A stretch of 64,000 nucleotides of DNA from Rhynchopus sp. YZ270_cl-10 (GCA_964035575.1 OZ037864.1:1240001-1304000), one strand, 5' to 3'; counted from the stretch's first letter, positions 44,576 to 55,420 are shown. The notes: generated by a model not told the origin, from the sequence alone. Numbers and translations are program-made.

Positions 44576-45754
44576 AAAAAGGAAGTGAATGTTTTTGTGA
44601 ATCCTGAAAGACCCTAAATCACCCCCCCCAAAAGGCAAAAAAGAAAAAAAAAATACAAAATAAAAACAAACGAAAAAGCCACCCCCGCCACCCCTCCCTG
44701 CAGTAGTGCAGTTTGCCGGCTTTGTGTGCTCTCTACAAATCAGCCTTTTGCGATGTACACTCCAAATCTCCCCCTCGTGTTTTAATGCCTTCATGTGTTC
44801 AACAAAAAGTTAGACTTTTGGGTTCGTCTTCAAAATGTGTTTTTTTTCCCCTATTGCTTTTCAGGGCAGTAGCATATTTTGATTTTTGATTTTTGATTTT
44901 TGATTTTTTTTTTGTGTTAAAGATGCGCGTGTATACAAGACATTCATCTTACAAATATTCTTTTTCGGTGGTAGTTTTGTCGTCAAAAAAAAAATGGGTT
45001 GGGTGTTATGGTGGCTGTATTGTGTATTATGATGATGTTTTTTTTTTTTTTTGCCGTGAATATACGCAATACTGCTGCCTGCTGCTCTAAGGAGGAGGAG
45101 AAGGGGGTAGCGGGAAAACCCACATAACAGTTATAATAGAACGAGAAAATAAAAAGGAAAAAGAAAAAAGAAGAAAAAAACGAACGAACCAAAGGAGAAT
45201 AATTAAAAAAACAACATTTTTACCCTCTTTTTCAATAATTCTGATCACCCACTTCGCCAGCCGACCTTGGGTAATATGATAAATGAGATGCCATTTTGCA
45301 AACTACCAACCTGATTTACCCGAGTTTGGCGGTGTTTGGCGGTATTGGGTTAAAACACAAATCAGGTGGACTACTTTGAAATGCAATACCATGAACGTTT
45401 TTACATGATTTTTATGATACTTAGTATGGTACCGTTTTTAACAGGTTACATAACAAGGAAAATAGCGTGTTATCCGGTCACATGGTCACCGTGCACCACT
45501 CTCTCCCACACCCATCGACCAAAACAAAATCCCCCACACACAGGGCAAAAAGCAGCGTTTTTTTTTTCGTTGGGAGGGAGGGGGAGAACACCTTTCTCAC
45601 GCCACTCACACCCTCCTCTCACCCCCCCTCCCCCCTTTCCCCTCCAACCCCTTCCCCTTTTTGGTGACCAAGCCTCTGTCTCTTTTTTGTAACCATCCGT
45701 TTGCCGTGCACCTAAACACCCCCTGTGGGGGGTGATTGTGTTGCTGGACACGGG

Positions 45755-46781
45755 ATGATCACGTTGATGACGGATGAGGGGGAGATGTTCACACTGGATG
45801 AGATGGTGTGCACAACATGCGCCGAGGTGATAGCTGCGCTGCGGGACGATGGTGTTATCGGTATAGAATGCCTTGTTGCGAATGGTGCTGTTGTTGACCC
45901 CTCCGACCCTTCAGAGATCCTCACCTCCGGCGTAGTGATGATCGTACAAGAACAGCTCCCAAGCGACGCAGTTCTGCTCGAGCCTACCCACACCCCACCG
46001 CCACCCATCGAACCCGAACAGCACGCACCCCTCATTACCCGCGACGTTGCAGATCGTCTTAGCTATTTCACGAGATGGTTCTTGAATCTCGGAGACGCAC
46101 AGCACATGACAGAAGCCTTCAACCAGATCATCGACGACCATGAGAGGCTCAATGCAGAGGGCACCCCCATGGAGCGACCCTACGAAGAGCTTCTTGATAC
46201 GCACTACCCGGTCCCCGACGCAAAGCTGGTGCAGTTGACGGATATGGGGTTCCCACAGAGTCTATCTAAACGAGCCCTCTGGCTGCATGAGTTTGACGTG
46301 GCGCGTGCCCTTAGTGTGCTCCTCGAAGGGTCCTCCATGCGTCCTATCACAAAAGACCAGTTTGTGCGGATAAAGCAGCACTACGCGAACGACGTAGACT
46401 CGGTGGGTGGGCTTGTGGCGGAAGAGGCATTAGGGGGAGGGTTGCAAGGCCGGGCTATGGTATGTGTGGTTTCAGTGGGAGAAAAATGGCAATATCCTTG
46501 GGTTTGTAATTGTTTTTATCAAAAACACCAACACACAGTCGCTTCTGTTAGACCGGAACTACCGCCCTGGACTGGAAAGCGGGCGAAGTCAAGTGTACAC
46601 CTGTTTTGACTATGCTGTGAAGGCATGTGAAGTGACCCCAAGGCCGGACCTCGTGCGTGCCTCTTTAGCCGAGCTCTCGCAGCACCCACAAGCGATTATA
46701 GATTTCCTCGCAGACGAGTCGTTGGGGCCTTTTTACAAGGCGTTGTTCGAACACAAAAAGTCGCTCGGACTACATGAATAA
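45755..46781 (+). CDS. UBA-domain protein, UBAC1/KPC2-like, 2 exons
   Basis: Exon 1 is 45755-46459, the intron 46460-46538 (GTATGT ... CACACAG), exon 2 46539-46781; 315 residues. The start is the first ATG in the frame. The N-terminal 65 residues (MITLMTDEGEMFTLDEM ... VVMIVQE) could be a ubiquitin-like fold. A Pro-rich linker follows. A UBA domain is clear at about 156-192: LVQLTDMGFPQSLSKRALWLHEFDVARALSVLLEG, with the MGF turn. The second exon (RASLAELSQHPQAIIDFLADESL) resembles an STI1-type helix. UBL + UBA + STI1 is the layout of UBAC1/KPC2, a cofactor of the KPC ubiquitin ligase, but only the UBA is certain. Confidence 0.8.
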
Positions 46782-47154
46782 CGCGAGGCCTTCTGCGCAG
46801 GGTAGTGCTCCCGCATAAGAAAAAAACCTGGTCATTTTTCAGACATTTGGTCTCATCTCTTTGCCACAGTTGGGTAAGGGGTCATCAGATACGCCAGATT
46901 GGAGTTGTATAAATGGAGTAATGTTTCGTTTTTTTTTTTAAACCTTCAAAATATTGATACAGGGGCGGTGTCCAGAGTTTGAACTATGTCATTTCTTTTT
47001 TGTAAGTATCCTGCCTTGGTGTCATTTTCTGATGGGTAACTCTGTGAGTCGTGACCAACCTTAACGGCAATTTTAATCGATACTGCAAAAAAAGAAAAAG
47101 AAACATGGAGATGACTGTCCCCTCACACCCCCCTTTTTTTTGTCCACACGACGG

Positions 47155-47346
47155 TCTAGCCAGGGGGACGCCTAGTAGTGCTGCTAGTTCGAATGACTAG
47201 TGTTTGACGACTAGTAGTGCTACTAGTCCCATAAGTAGAGCTAGAGGGTATTCCAGACCATCACAGATGCGCAAAAGTGCCAAATTTTGATTTTAATGGC
47301 CTCAAAATCGTCGAAATTAGCCTACGTAACTATCTAGACCGTCGTA
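47155..47346. mobile_element. short TIR element (MITE-like)
   Basis: ACGACGGTCTAG at the left is mirrored by CTAGACCGTCGT at the right. Inside are CTAGTAGTGCT-type palindromes and about 75 bp shared, inverted, with the centre of the 61.6-kb element. Confidence 0.6.
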
Positions 47347-47498
47347 TATGCTGTGAGTAGCGCATCTAACAAAGACGCTCAATGGGGTTCTATCATTGCC
47401 AAGATAGCTGAAGGGGTCTTTTGGTAGAGATGTCTGGGGTGGGGTGGCCTGCACACTGTGGCGTGGCATGAGTATTATTGTCGTTCAGTAGATCCTTT

Positions 47499-48034
47499 TC
47501 AACTTACCTTCCTTCACCCCCCCTGTAAGGGCAACCGTAGGTGAAGTAAGGTATAGTATTGAAATCGATGTGGGGGGGGAGTAAAGGGTCAATTTTACAA
47601 AACCAGATTTTGAGGAAAAATTTAGCCGAAAATGGGCCCCACGTATAAGGAACCGGGCTCATATTTCTCAAAATTTAAGTGGTCAAAAAATTGTCCAATT
47701 TTCGAGATTGACCCCACCACTGCACGGGCGGAGCCCAAAAATGCAAATAAGGACCCTTTTTAATTTTCAACTTACCTTCCTTCACCCCCCCTGTAAGGGC
47801 AACCGTAGGTGAAGTAAGGTATAGTATTGAAATCGATGTGGGGGGGGAGTAAAGGGTCAATTTTACAAAACCAGATTTTGAGGAAAAATTTAGCCGAAAA
47901 TGGGCCCCACGTATAAGGAACCGGGCTCATATTTCTCAAAATTTAAGTGGTCAAAAAATTGTCCAATTTTCGAGATTGACCCCACCACTGCACGGGCGGA
48001 GCCCAAAAATGCAAATAAGGACCCTTTTTAATTT
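47499..48034. repeat. tandem duplication of a 268-bp unit
   Basis: Units 47499-47766 and 47767-48034 read as identical, with a constant 268-bp offset. Each begins near CTTACCTTCCTTCACC, mirrored loosely by GGTGAAGTAAGG 30 bp on. GATTGACCCCACCAC recurs at about 53602. Confidence 0.85.
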
Positions 48035-49177
48035 GTTCTCTTGAAATGTATAATTTCATGTTTTCGCGGAAAAAATAACAACTGATCCTACAAGGGTTGA
48101 AGGAAGGTGGTTGAAAACAACAATACCAACAAGGACAAGTAATTGCTAAGGAAAAACGGGTGTGATGTGGAAAACTCCGCGCGATTTTCGAAACCACCGT
48201 AGCATCCTGGCGATTTGCTGGAGGTGCTGATGGTGTGATCGATGTGTTGTAGTCTGTGCATTCTGTGTTCCTTCCGCACTGCTCCAACGACGACGACAAT
48301 GTGGGGAGCCTGTGGACAAAAACGAGCTGGAACACGCCGAGCCTGCCGAGCCGACGTCCAACAACGCTATCGAGCAGATGGTGCTGGACGAAGAGGACAG
48401 CCCCCCTTCTTGAACGTTTCAGATGCTGGCGTCCCAGTGGGTCTGGCAGCTTACGAAGAGCGTTAGCATACCTGCAGAAGAGCAGAATGCTGGGCGTGTT
48501 GTAGATTATTTCTACAGGATGGAGTTCCACATCACACCCCGTTTTTTTTCCGATAGCAATTACTTGATTTTTTTAAAAACTAACAAAAAAAATGAAACAC
48601 CGTTTTTGCCGCTCATCGCTTTTGCGTCTTGAAGCCATATGAGTGAGGTGGACAGCAGAAGACAGTTGTAGTTTTAGGCCTTCGTACGGTACCTTTGATC
48701 GGGTTTTGTGGGGTGGATGGGGAGGTTTTTTTTTGTACGGCATATCCGTGGTTTTTTTTTACTTATTTTTGTGGTTCTTCACTTATTATGATGCTGTGCA
48801 TTTTTTTTTTTTTCTTGGACGGCGAACTACTAAGTCCAGAAAATTCAGTATGTTTTTCACTTTTCTATTTTTTACTTTTATTTTATTTCTCTTTCTTGTG
48901 TGTTTGCTGAGGTTTTCTATCTGATACACAGACAGGATGTGTTGGTATTTGTTTGGATTGGTAGCAATTATTGCACGGAATACTTTACGTATACACGGCA
49001 GCCATCAAGACCAAGACTCTTTAGGTTACTCTTCCTCCTGGTGATCAGACATTACATCCAGTAAGGACAGAGAAAGGAATAAGAAAAAAGAAAAAAAAAA
49101 CTTTTGTATTTTGTGTATTCCCGAAACAAAAAACTGAAGTAGAAGGTACCAAATGTTCACACGAACATCGGTTTCAC

Positions 49178-49271
49178 GATATTCACCCACCATTTAAAGG
49201 GAAATCACTGAAGATGTCCACCCTTTTGAATACAACTGTATGATTCTTAGGACTGAAACAGGGTTAATATC
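49178..49271 (+). ncRNA. diverged hammerhead-like RNA motif, third copy
   Basis: Outer stem GATATTCACCC (49178-49188) pairs with GGGTTAATATC (49261-49271) with one mismatch, a wholly different sequence from the 7.4-kb copy. CTGAAGA (49208) and GAAACA (49255) keep the same 47-nt spacing, with GTCC pairing to GGAC. AAAGGG and CCCTTT replace CAGAGG and CCTCTG. Confidence 0.5.
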
Positions 49272-49555
49272 AGAAACCAATCTACTGAAGTTTCAACTTG
49301 TGCACGAAGCATTTTACTTTTCTTTTCTACGTTTTGCAAAACACACAACATAAAAAGAAAGATGGGACCATTTTTGTTGATCCCTCACCATATACTATCA
49401 ATTTATTGATTGCATATGATGAAAATACTTTTTCTTTTTCGATATTGATTGTGATCAAAGGTGAGCACGAGAGGCCTAGCTTCATCTTATAAACCTTTCT
49501 TTATTAACGGTGCCTGCACTTTTTGCTAAAAAGGCCTGTTCTTCACACAGCTTTT

Positions 49556-49588
<33 letters not shown>

Positions 49589-50375
49589 CATTTGCCGAAA
49601 AAGCAAAAAAATCTGTTCAGTATACATTCTGTTTCACTTCAAAAATGTGTGCGTACAGCCATTCGTTCTACCTGCTTTAGGAGGAACCAGAAGAGGCTTA
49701 GGTTCGTCGTTACTCCATTTTGGGGGTTTTCGATAACTAAGAGAGAGAACTAAGTCCCCCTGCGTCCGCTGATGAAGGGTGAGGCGTTTGCGCTTTCAAC
49801 TTCCCTTTATTTCCCTAAGCGAGGGTGTCCGAATGTTCTCTTTTTCTCGCGGCTTTGCGTTTCAACGATAACCGGTTCTTTTGTCTTTCCCTCCCCCCGC
49901 CCCCCCTTTATTTGAATAAAGGTGTGACCTGGCGATCTTTTGCACACTTTCTTGTTTTGTTGGTCCTTCATTATCGTGCTCATTTCTGTTCTCTTTCGAC
50001 GCCGTTGTTGACTAGAGGGTTGGTCTATTCTGCGTCGTGCTTACAATGGTTCGGTGTCAAGCGAGACAGGCATTGTACCTTTAACTTCTTTCTGTGTGAA
50101 AATACCCCTAGAACGGTAAAAGAACGTGCACCTTCGAGAAGAACATCAACAAATACATTTTTAGTGCTTTCATCCAGCTGGCATCGTGGGTCAGTCGGAG
50201 GTGCCTGCATCAACAACTACAGTTTTTTTTTTGTCCCGCGGACTACCAGTGTCTGCGTCCCGATGAATGGTGAGGGCGTTTTGCACTTTCAACTTTTTTA
50301 TGACGATCCCTCTTTGCATTCTTTTCGTTTCGTTAAGAAAAGAATGTACATGAAATACTTATAACGATTGTGCTC

Positions 50376-50411
50376 AAGGTGAAGCATGCGAGGCTTAGGC
50401 TTCATCTTATA
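50376..50411 (+). repeat. family A hairpin element, degenerate
   Basis: AAGGTGA faces TCATCTT as outer stem; AAGC and GCTT remain as a short inner stem around ATGCGAG. Confidence 0.45.
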
Positions 50412-50640
50412 AACCTTTTTAGCGTCGTACACCTATCAAACGTACCCCTTTCCCTATGTCTATGGAGATGCTGAGGTGGGTAACCCCCATCTTTGCTGCC
50501 CCTTTGACAGGAGCCTAAATCAATCAAATAAAGCTTCAAGAGGTAAGTGTGTGTTTCGCTCTACGGGCGATACGTTTTGAAGGCAGGTGTGGGTATAGTT
50601 CCTGAGGGGGATATTCCCAAGGTTGTGTGCGTTTGAAATA

Positions 50641-50746
50641 CAGTCGTCCACCAAACGTTGGTGGGGTAATTAACTTGGTGGATTTGGGGTCGGGGAAAAA
50701 AATTGATGGGTTTTTACCCCACCAACGTTTGGTGGACGACTGGAGG
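50641..50746. repeat. inverted repeat, 27-bp arms
   Basis: CAGTCGTCCACCAAACGTTG at the left arm returns inverted at 50717-50746 after a 48-bp spacer. Loose copies of ATATTGCCCAAGGTGTGT lie on both sides (50609, 50766, 50813, 50871). Confidence 0.7.
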
Positions 50747-51420
50747 TTATGGGGAATTCCTGAACGGAATATTGCATTCCAGGGTGTGTGACTAATAGAG
50801 TGGTGCTTAGAAAGGATATTGCCCAAGGTGTGTTTGGTAACAGCCTTAGAGCAGGTGACGCCTGAACGGAGTATAGTATAGCCCACTGCCCAATGTGTGA
50901 GACGCGAATCCAGTGTCTCTCAAGCAACGATATTTTTTTCTTCAAAATAAACCTGATGAATAAGCCAAAGAATAATCTAATCAGACTAAACGTGAGCAGT
51001 GTACGCTCATTTTGTTCTGTTTCTCTATTTCGTAAAAAGGAACTCCGAAAAAAGCCAAATTATTGCAGATCAGTTGCGTTTATGAGCTTTTTATTTTGAA
51101 CGAAAATTTCAAAGATTGAAAACGGAGAGGGTGAATTGGGATAGGGGGGGGATGGATTGCATTAAAAAGAATAAATGGATTGACTAAAAAGGAAACGTCT
51201 TTCCGAGAGGGTGAATACCCCCTCTCCAAGAAATTCCACAAAGAAAAGCAAAAAAAAAAAAAAAAAAAAAAAAAGCCTACCACCACCCCCCCATCCTTAT
51301 CGGTATCTGAAAGAACCTAGAGAAACCATAGTCTCCCCCTCCCCCTTTTTGTTACTACCTCCACTGCGGCGCTCACAAACATCACCACCGAAACAGCTCA
51401 AGTTTTTGTCTTCAAGAAAA

Positions 51421-52266
51421 ATGTTGAAGTCCGCGTCGTCTCTGTTGTTGTTGATTGCTGTTGTCCCGTTCCCTGTGGCAGGGTTCTGCAACTGGGGACC
51501 AGATGGGACAGCTGGAACCTCTGTGTGTGACGGAGGAGCACAAGGAGGGGCCTGGTGCAACGCGAACGAGGGGCAGTGCGAGACCGGCTGCGGTGGGCAT
51601 TGGTGCGGCGGGCCTGTAGTGCCACCACCGGTCCCACAGACCCCTCCTCCGACGCCCCCGGTGACTCCTCCTTCGGCAGGGTTCTGCAACTGGGGACCAG
51701 ATGGGACAGCTGCCACCTCTGTGTGTGCGGGAGGGGCTGCGGGAGGGGCCTGGTGCAACGCAAACGAGGGGCAGTGCGAGACCGGCTGCGGAGGGAGGTG
51801 GTGCACTGGAGATGCCCCTGCTCCTACTCCAAGCGGATCTGGCTGGAACACGGCGACGTGGACAACGTACACGTCTTACGCTGCTTGCTGCAAGGACAGC
51901 CCGAACTACGACCCAAGTGCACCGAGGGAAGAATGTGACGTCTACAGTGCGTGCGACTACACAGGTGACTTTGCCTACATTGGCCACAAGTCGTATGACT
52001 ACGTCCGGACGAACAACATCATTGCCTTCTTCACCAACAACGGGGACAACAGCGCGTACGGAAACAAAAGGCTTCGCATCAGAGCGCTGGGGAAGACGGT
52101 GGAAGTGCTCGTGGCGGACACGTGTGGGGACCATGACTGTGGCGGCTGCTGCTCTGCCAATGCGCGCCCAACTGGGAACCTTGTGGACATGGAGTATTGG
52201 ACTGTTGTGAACAACTTTGGTGACGTCTCTGTCGCGCACGGGCAGGTCGAATGGCAGCTGGTGTGA
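51421..52266 (+). CDS. secreted expansin/barwin-like protein, copy A
   Basis: 281 residues with a clear signal peptide (1-20, SLLLLIAVVPFPVAG). Two copies of a 41-residue Cys-rich module (22-62 and 88-128; FCNWGPDGT ... WCNANEGQCETGCGG.WC) are joined by Pro/Thr-rich linkers. Such small modules accompany secreted carbohydrate-active proteins in protists (my recollection of the pattern). Residues about 140-281 look like a six-stranded double-psi beta-barrel of the expansin/RlpA/barwin type: ADTCGDHDCGGCC, then NLVDMEYWTVVNNF with the conserved Asp, ending HGQVEWQLV. The role is probably loosening or binding of wall or prey polysaccharide outside the cell. The ATG directly follows a pyrimidine-rich stretch. 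Copy B lies 5 kb downstream. Confidence 0.85.
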   Translation: MLKSASSLLLLIAVVPFPVAGFCNWGPDGTAGTSVCDGGAQGGAWCNANEGQCETGCGGHWCGGPVVPPPVPQTPPPTPPVTPPSAGFCNWGPDGTAATSVCAGGAAGGAWCNANEGQCETGCGGRWCTGDAPAPTPSGSGWNTATWTTYTSYAACCKDSPNYDPSAPREECDVYSACDYTGDFAYIGHKSYDYVRTNNIIAFFTNNGDNSAYGNKRLRIRALGKTVEVLVADTCGDHDCGGCCSANARPTGNLVDMEYWTVVNNFGDVSVAHGQVEWQLV

Positions 52267-52492
52267 TGACAAGCCCAACCAGCTGCTGTGTGTTTTGCTG
52301 CGATTGTTTTTTTTCCTCTGCGACTGTTTCTATTATGTTTTTTGTATTTCCTCCTCGGCACTATCTTCTTTTCCTTATGCACTGCCGTTGTTATGATTCC
52401 CCTGATCGGTGCCTGCTGGCGTCCGGTTTTGCGTCGTTTTTGGCATTATTTGTTTTTGCAACACCCACCTGATTTGCAAAAAACGGCAAACC

Positions 52493-52565
52493 CTCCCAAC
52501 GCCTCCCAACGCCCTCCCAACACCTCCCAACGCCTCCCAACACCTCCCAACACCCCTCCAATTTA
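52493..52565. repeat. 10-bp minisatellite
   Basis: Degenerate repeats of CCTCCCAACR. A second array of the same unit lies at 53706-53813, so the two bracket the 7-nt and 9-nt satellites. Confidence 0.8.
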
Positions 52566-52762
52566 GCCCGAATTTTGGGATTTTTTTTTTTTGAGGGTGT
52601 TCTGTACCCCCTTCTGGAGGGGGTTCCAGGGTGGGGTCCCGGTTCCAAGTCAAACAAAAAAATAGTGGCAAAGGCAAAGTGGAAATTTGGGAAAAAAGCG
52701 AAAAATGTATTAATTTAGACGCCCTCCAAGGGAAAATCCCGACCTCTGGTGCTGTACTGCTA

Positions 52763-53124
52763 CTGTGTACTGTGTACTGTGTACTGTGTACTGTGTACTG
52801 TGTACTGTGTACTGTGTACTGTGTACTGTGTACTGTGTACTGTGTACTGTGTACTGTGTACTGTGTACTGTGTACTGTGTACTGTGTACTGTGTACTGTG
52901 TACTGTGTACTGTGTACTGTGTACTGTGTACTGTGTACTGTGTACTGTGTACTGTGTACTGTGTACTGTGTACTGTGTACTGTGTACTGTGTACTGTGTA
53001 CTGTGTACTGTGTACTGTGTACTGTGTACTGTGTACTGTGTACTGTGTACTGTGTACTGTGTACTGTGTACTGTGTACTGTGTACTGTGTACTGTGTACT
53101 GTGTACTGTGTACTGTGTACTGTG
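52763..53124. repeat. 7-nt satellite, about 52 copies
   Basis: Uninterrupted CTGTGTA repeats; the long open frames over it on both strands are by-products of a period free of stop codons. Confidence 0.97.
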
Positions 53125-53170
53125 CGGAAATTGACCAAAAACGAGAACTGTACTGTACTGTGCAGCTATG

Positions 53171-53549
53171 GTATACTGTGTATACTGTGTATACTGTGTA
53201 TACTGTGTATACTGTGTATACTGTGTATACTGTGTATACTGTGTATACTGTGTATACTGTGTATACTGTGTATACTGTGTATACTGTGTATACTGTGTAT
53301 ACTGTGTATACTGTGTATACTGTGTATACTGTGTATACTGTGTATACTGTGTATACTGTGTATACTGTGTATACTGTGTATACTGTGTATACTGTGTATA
53401 CTGTGTATACTGTGTATACTGTGTATACTGTGTATACTGTGTATACTGTGTATACTGTGTATACTGTGTATACTGTGTATACTGTGTATACTGTGTATAC
53501 TGTGTATACTGTGTATACTGTGTATACTGTGTATACTGTGTATACTGTG
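53171..53549. repeat. 9-nt satellite, about 42 copies
   Basis: Uninterrupted GTATACTGT repeats, the 7-nt unit expanded by TA. A 46-bp unique stretch separates the two arrays. Confidence 0.97.
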
Positions 53550-53705
53550 CGTGAGAAAATTGATCACGTATGTACTCAGAACTTGTCCATTTCGGCAAAT
53601 TGACCCCACCACAGCGAGGACGGATTCCGGAAATGACAATGCAGGTGTTTAAAAAACTTCACCAACGAGAAAAAGGCTCACGCCGGTGGGAAAAAAAGTG
53701 CCTCA

Positions 53706-53813
53706 CCTCCCAACGCCCGCCAACACCCCCCAACGCCCCCCAACACCTCCCAACACCTCCCAACACCTCCCAACGCCTCCCAACACCTCCCAACACCTCC
53801 CAACACCCAGCTA
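53706..53813. repeat. 10-bp minisatellite, second array
   Basis: Same CCTCCCAACR unit as 52493-52565, in the same orientation. Confidence 0.8.
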
Positions 53814-53855
53814 ATTCAGGTGGGTAACACCCCTTTTTTTTTATTTTATTCCACA

Positions 53856-55221
53856 GTTAAATAAAGTATACGAAGGATTTGGCACTTTTAGCGTGATTCT
53901 TTTTAATGATAATTTCACGCCGTGTTTTTTTCACAAATAAAAACCACGCTAATTGAACTTTATTTCACGCGTTTTCACTTTTTTTCACTGCAATTCCTTA
54001 GGAGCGTGATTTTATTTTTGTTTTTTTCACGCCAAAACAGGGGTTTTTTTTGGCGATAACTTCACGCTAAATTTTGGTATATCCTGCACCACCACCCGCC
54101 TAAAAATTGAAAATTTCGAATTTTTTTTGCACTTTTCCCATTTTTTTTTGACACACGCAACATGCCGAAGGATCTAAGACGCAAACGGTCCTCCGACAAG
54201 AGATGGACGAGCGCTACAGTGGTTTTGCTGAAGGACTGGCATCGTCGACACCGTACATCCGTGAATGGGACCGCTTTTTAAGGAATTCATTGGCAAGCCC
54301 AACGGTAAGCCCACGGAAGCCGACTTTGTTTTGTGCATAGTGCATCTCCGTGACGATCTCACGTACAAATCGTCGTCGTAATGGACAGCGTTCAGTAAGC
54401 TGAGCAGCATATTGGCGAGGAAGTATGGGGTGCAACTGCAAGACCAGTTTGCGCAGGCTCGTGTGTCTCTTGAAACAAAACCAGACCGGCTACCGACACG
54501 ACAGTCCAAGGCACTCCGCACTTACGAAACAAGAAATCGACTCCTTCATTACCTATGAAGGCGGAGGACACACCACCCCCTTACTTCATTGTGAGGAAGG
54601 CGGTGGCTGGCATGATATTCTGTGATGGGCGGGGATCTTCTGAATGTCTCGCTCTTGCACGATAGCCATTTCCCGACCTCCGCTAGCACCCGAGGGGACC
54701 CTGAGGGTGGGGAGACGTCGGGATGTAGCTTTGTGTACCTTTGAGGCAGCTTTCAGAACCCGACCACACGCTACACGCTATGCGTGGGCTAAATAGGCTA
54801 CACGCTGTATGCGCTACACGCAAAATGCTGTTGTGTATCAAAACGTGGGTTGCGTGTACTGCATGGGGTCACCTGTGCACCACCCTGTGTGGCTCACACA
54901 TGGTTATGACACCCCGAAAACGTGTATCCCACCCCACATATAAGGGTAGGCCCAGTTTATCGGGTTTTTGCAGGTTTCCCCGCAGGAGGGTAACAGGTCT
55001 GGAGGGACCCTTCAGCCTTTTTTAGCCTCCCTCCAGCCCCCTCAGGTTTGCCAGCCCCCCCAGCGGGAGTCCCGCTATCCTAGCTAGGGGTCCCGTGGGA
55101 TTCCCGGTAGCGCTGGCGGGAGGGTAAGGAAAGCTACCTGGAGGGACACATACTCGTTAGTTATTGCACAATAAATGAGTCACGCTAAAAGTGCCAAATC
55201 CTTTCGTATACTTTATTTAAC
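53856..55221. mobile_element. TIR element with degraded coding interior
   Basis: About 41 bp at 53856-53896 (GTTAAATAAAGTATACG ... GGCACTTTTAGCGTGA) recurs inverted at 55180-55221 with one indel. The interior starts with TTCACGC/GCGATAA motifs like those of H1 and H3. At about 54160-54660 is a codon-like, GC-rich segment that looks like a decayed gene I cannot assign. Further on are short repeats of TACACGCT. No clear target duplication was seen. It may be a DNA transposon remnant. Confidence 0.55.
54163..54660 (+). pseudogene. decayed coding segment inside TIR element
   Basis: The segment has coding-like composition but no intact frame. Family unknown; its position between the inverted repeats suggests a former transposon gene. 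Confidence 0.35.
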
Positions 55222-55420
55222 GTGAAATAAAATTACGTATTCAACGCCTTTTAGCGAATTTTTTTGCGATACTTCACTTATTTTTTTCCCAGGCTCGTGG
55301 ATTCAATTTGCCTCGCTTCGCTCGGCAAATTAACTACCACTCGCCTGGGAAAAAAATGCGTGAAGTTATCGCAAAAAAAAACCACGCTAAAAGGCGTTGA
55401 ATAAATAGTTAATTTCACGT
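55220..55420. repeat. long hairpin H3
   Basis: TCAACGCCTTTTAGCG (55241-55256) is mirrored exactly at 55385-55400. Further inside, TTGCGATA/TTATCGCAA and CCCAGGC/GCCTGGG pair. The centre carries TTGCCTCGCTTCGCTCGGCAA, closely like the loop of H1. Confidence 0.8.

Larger units (their letters stand above)
42963..45754. other. intergenic with hairpin elements
   Basis: No gene supported. It holds a B hairpin (44053-44085), a reverse family F copy (44107-44172), a family E hairpin (44545-44575) and a B-like hairpin near 44919-44950. C/T-rich low complexity lies at 45480-45660 before the UBA gene. Confidence 0.6.
46782..51420. other. repeat-rich non-coding region
   Basis: No gene supported over 4.6 kb. 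It contains a short TIR element (47155-47346), a 268-bp tandem duplication (47499-48034), a GC-richer patch with doubtful open frames (about 48240-48520), the diverged hammerhead-like motif (49178-49271), A-type hairpins near 49456 and 50376, family D segments near 49722-49800 and 50240-50295, and an inverted repeat (50641-50746). Confidence 0.6.

Noticed and set aside
47943-48530. 195-codon minus-strand frame and overlapping plus-strand frames at 48240-48520
   Set aside because: Part of the frame runs through the 268-bp tandem repeat. One plus frame ends in an acidic, protein-like stretch (EQMVLDEEDSPPS) but lacks a start; too weak to call a gene.
51412-52278. 288-codon minus-strand frame over the expansin-like gene (and its copy at 56494-57357)
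   Set aside because: Opposite-strand by-product of a GC-rich coding region; no signal or domain.
52375-53652. Long open frames on both strands over the satellites (up to 407 codons)
   Set aside because: They arise because 7-nt and 9-nt units contain no stop in any frame; the translations are pure repeats.
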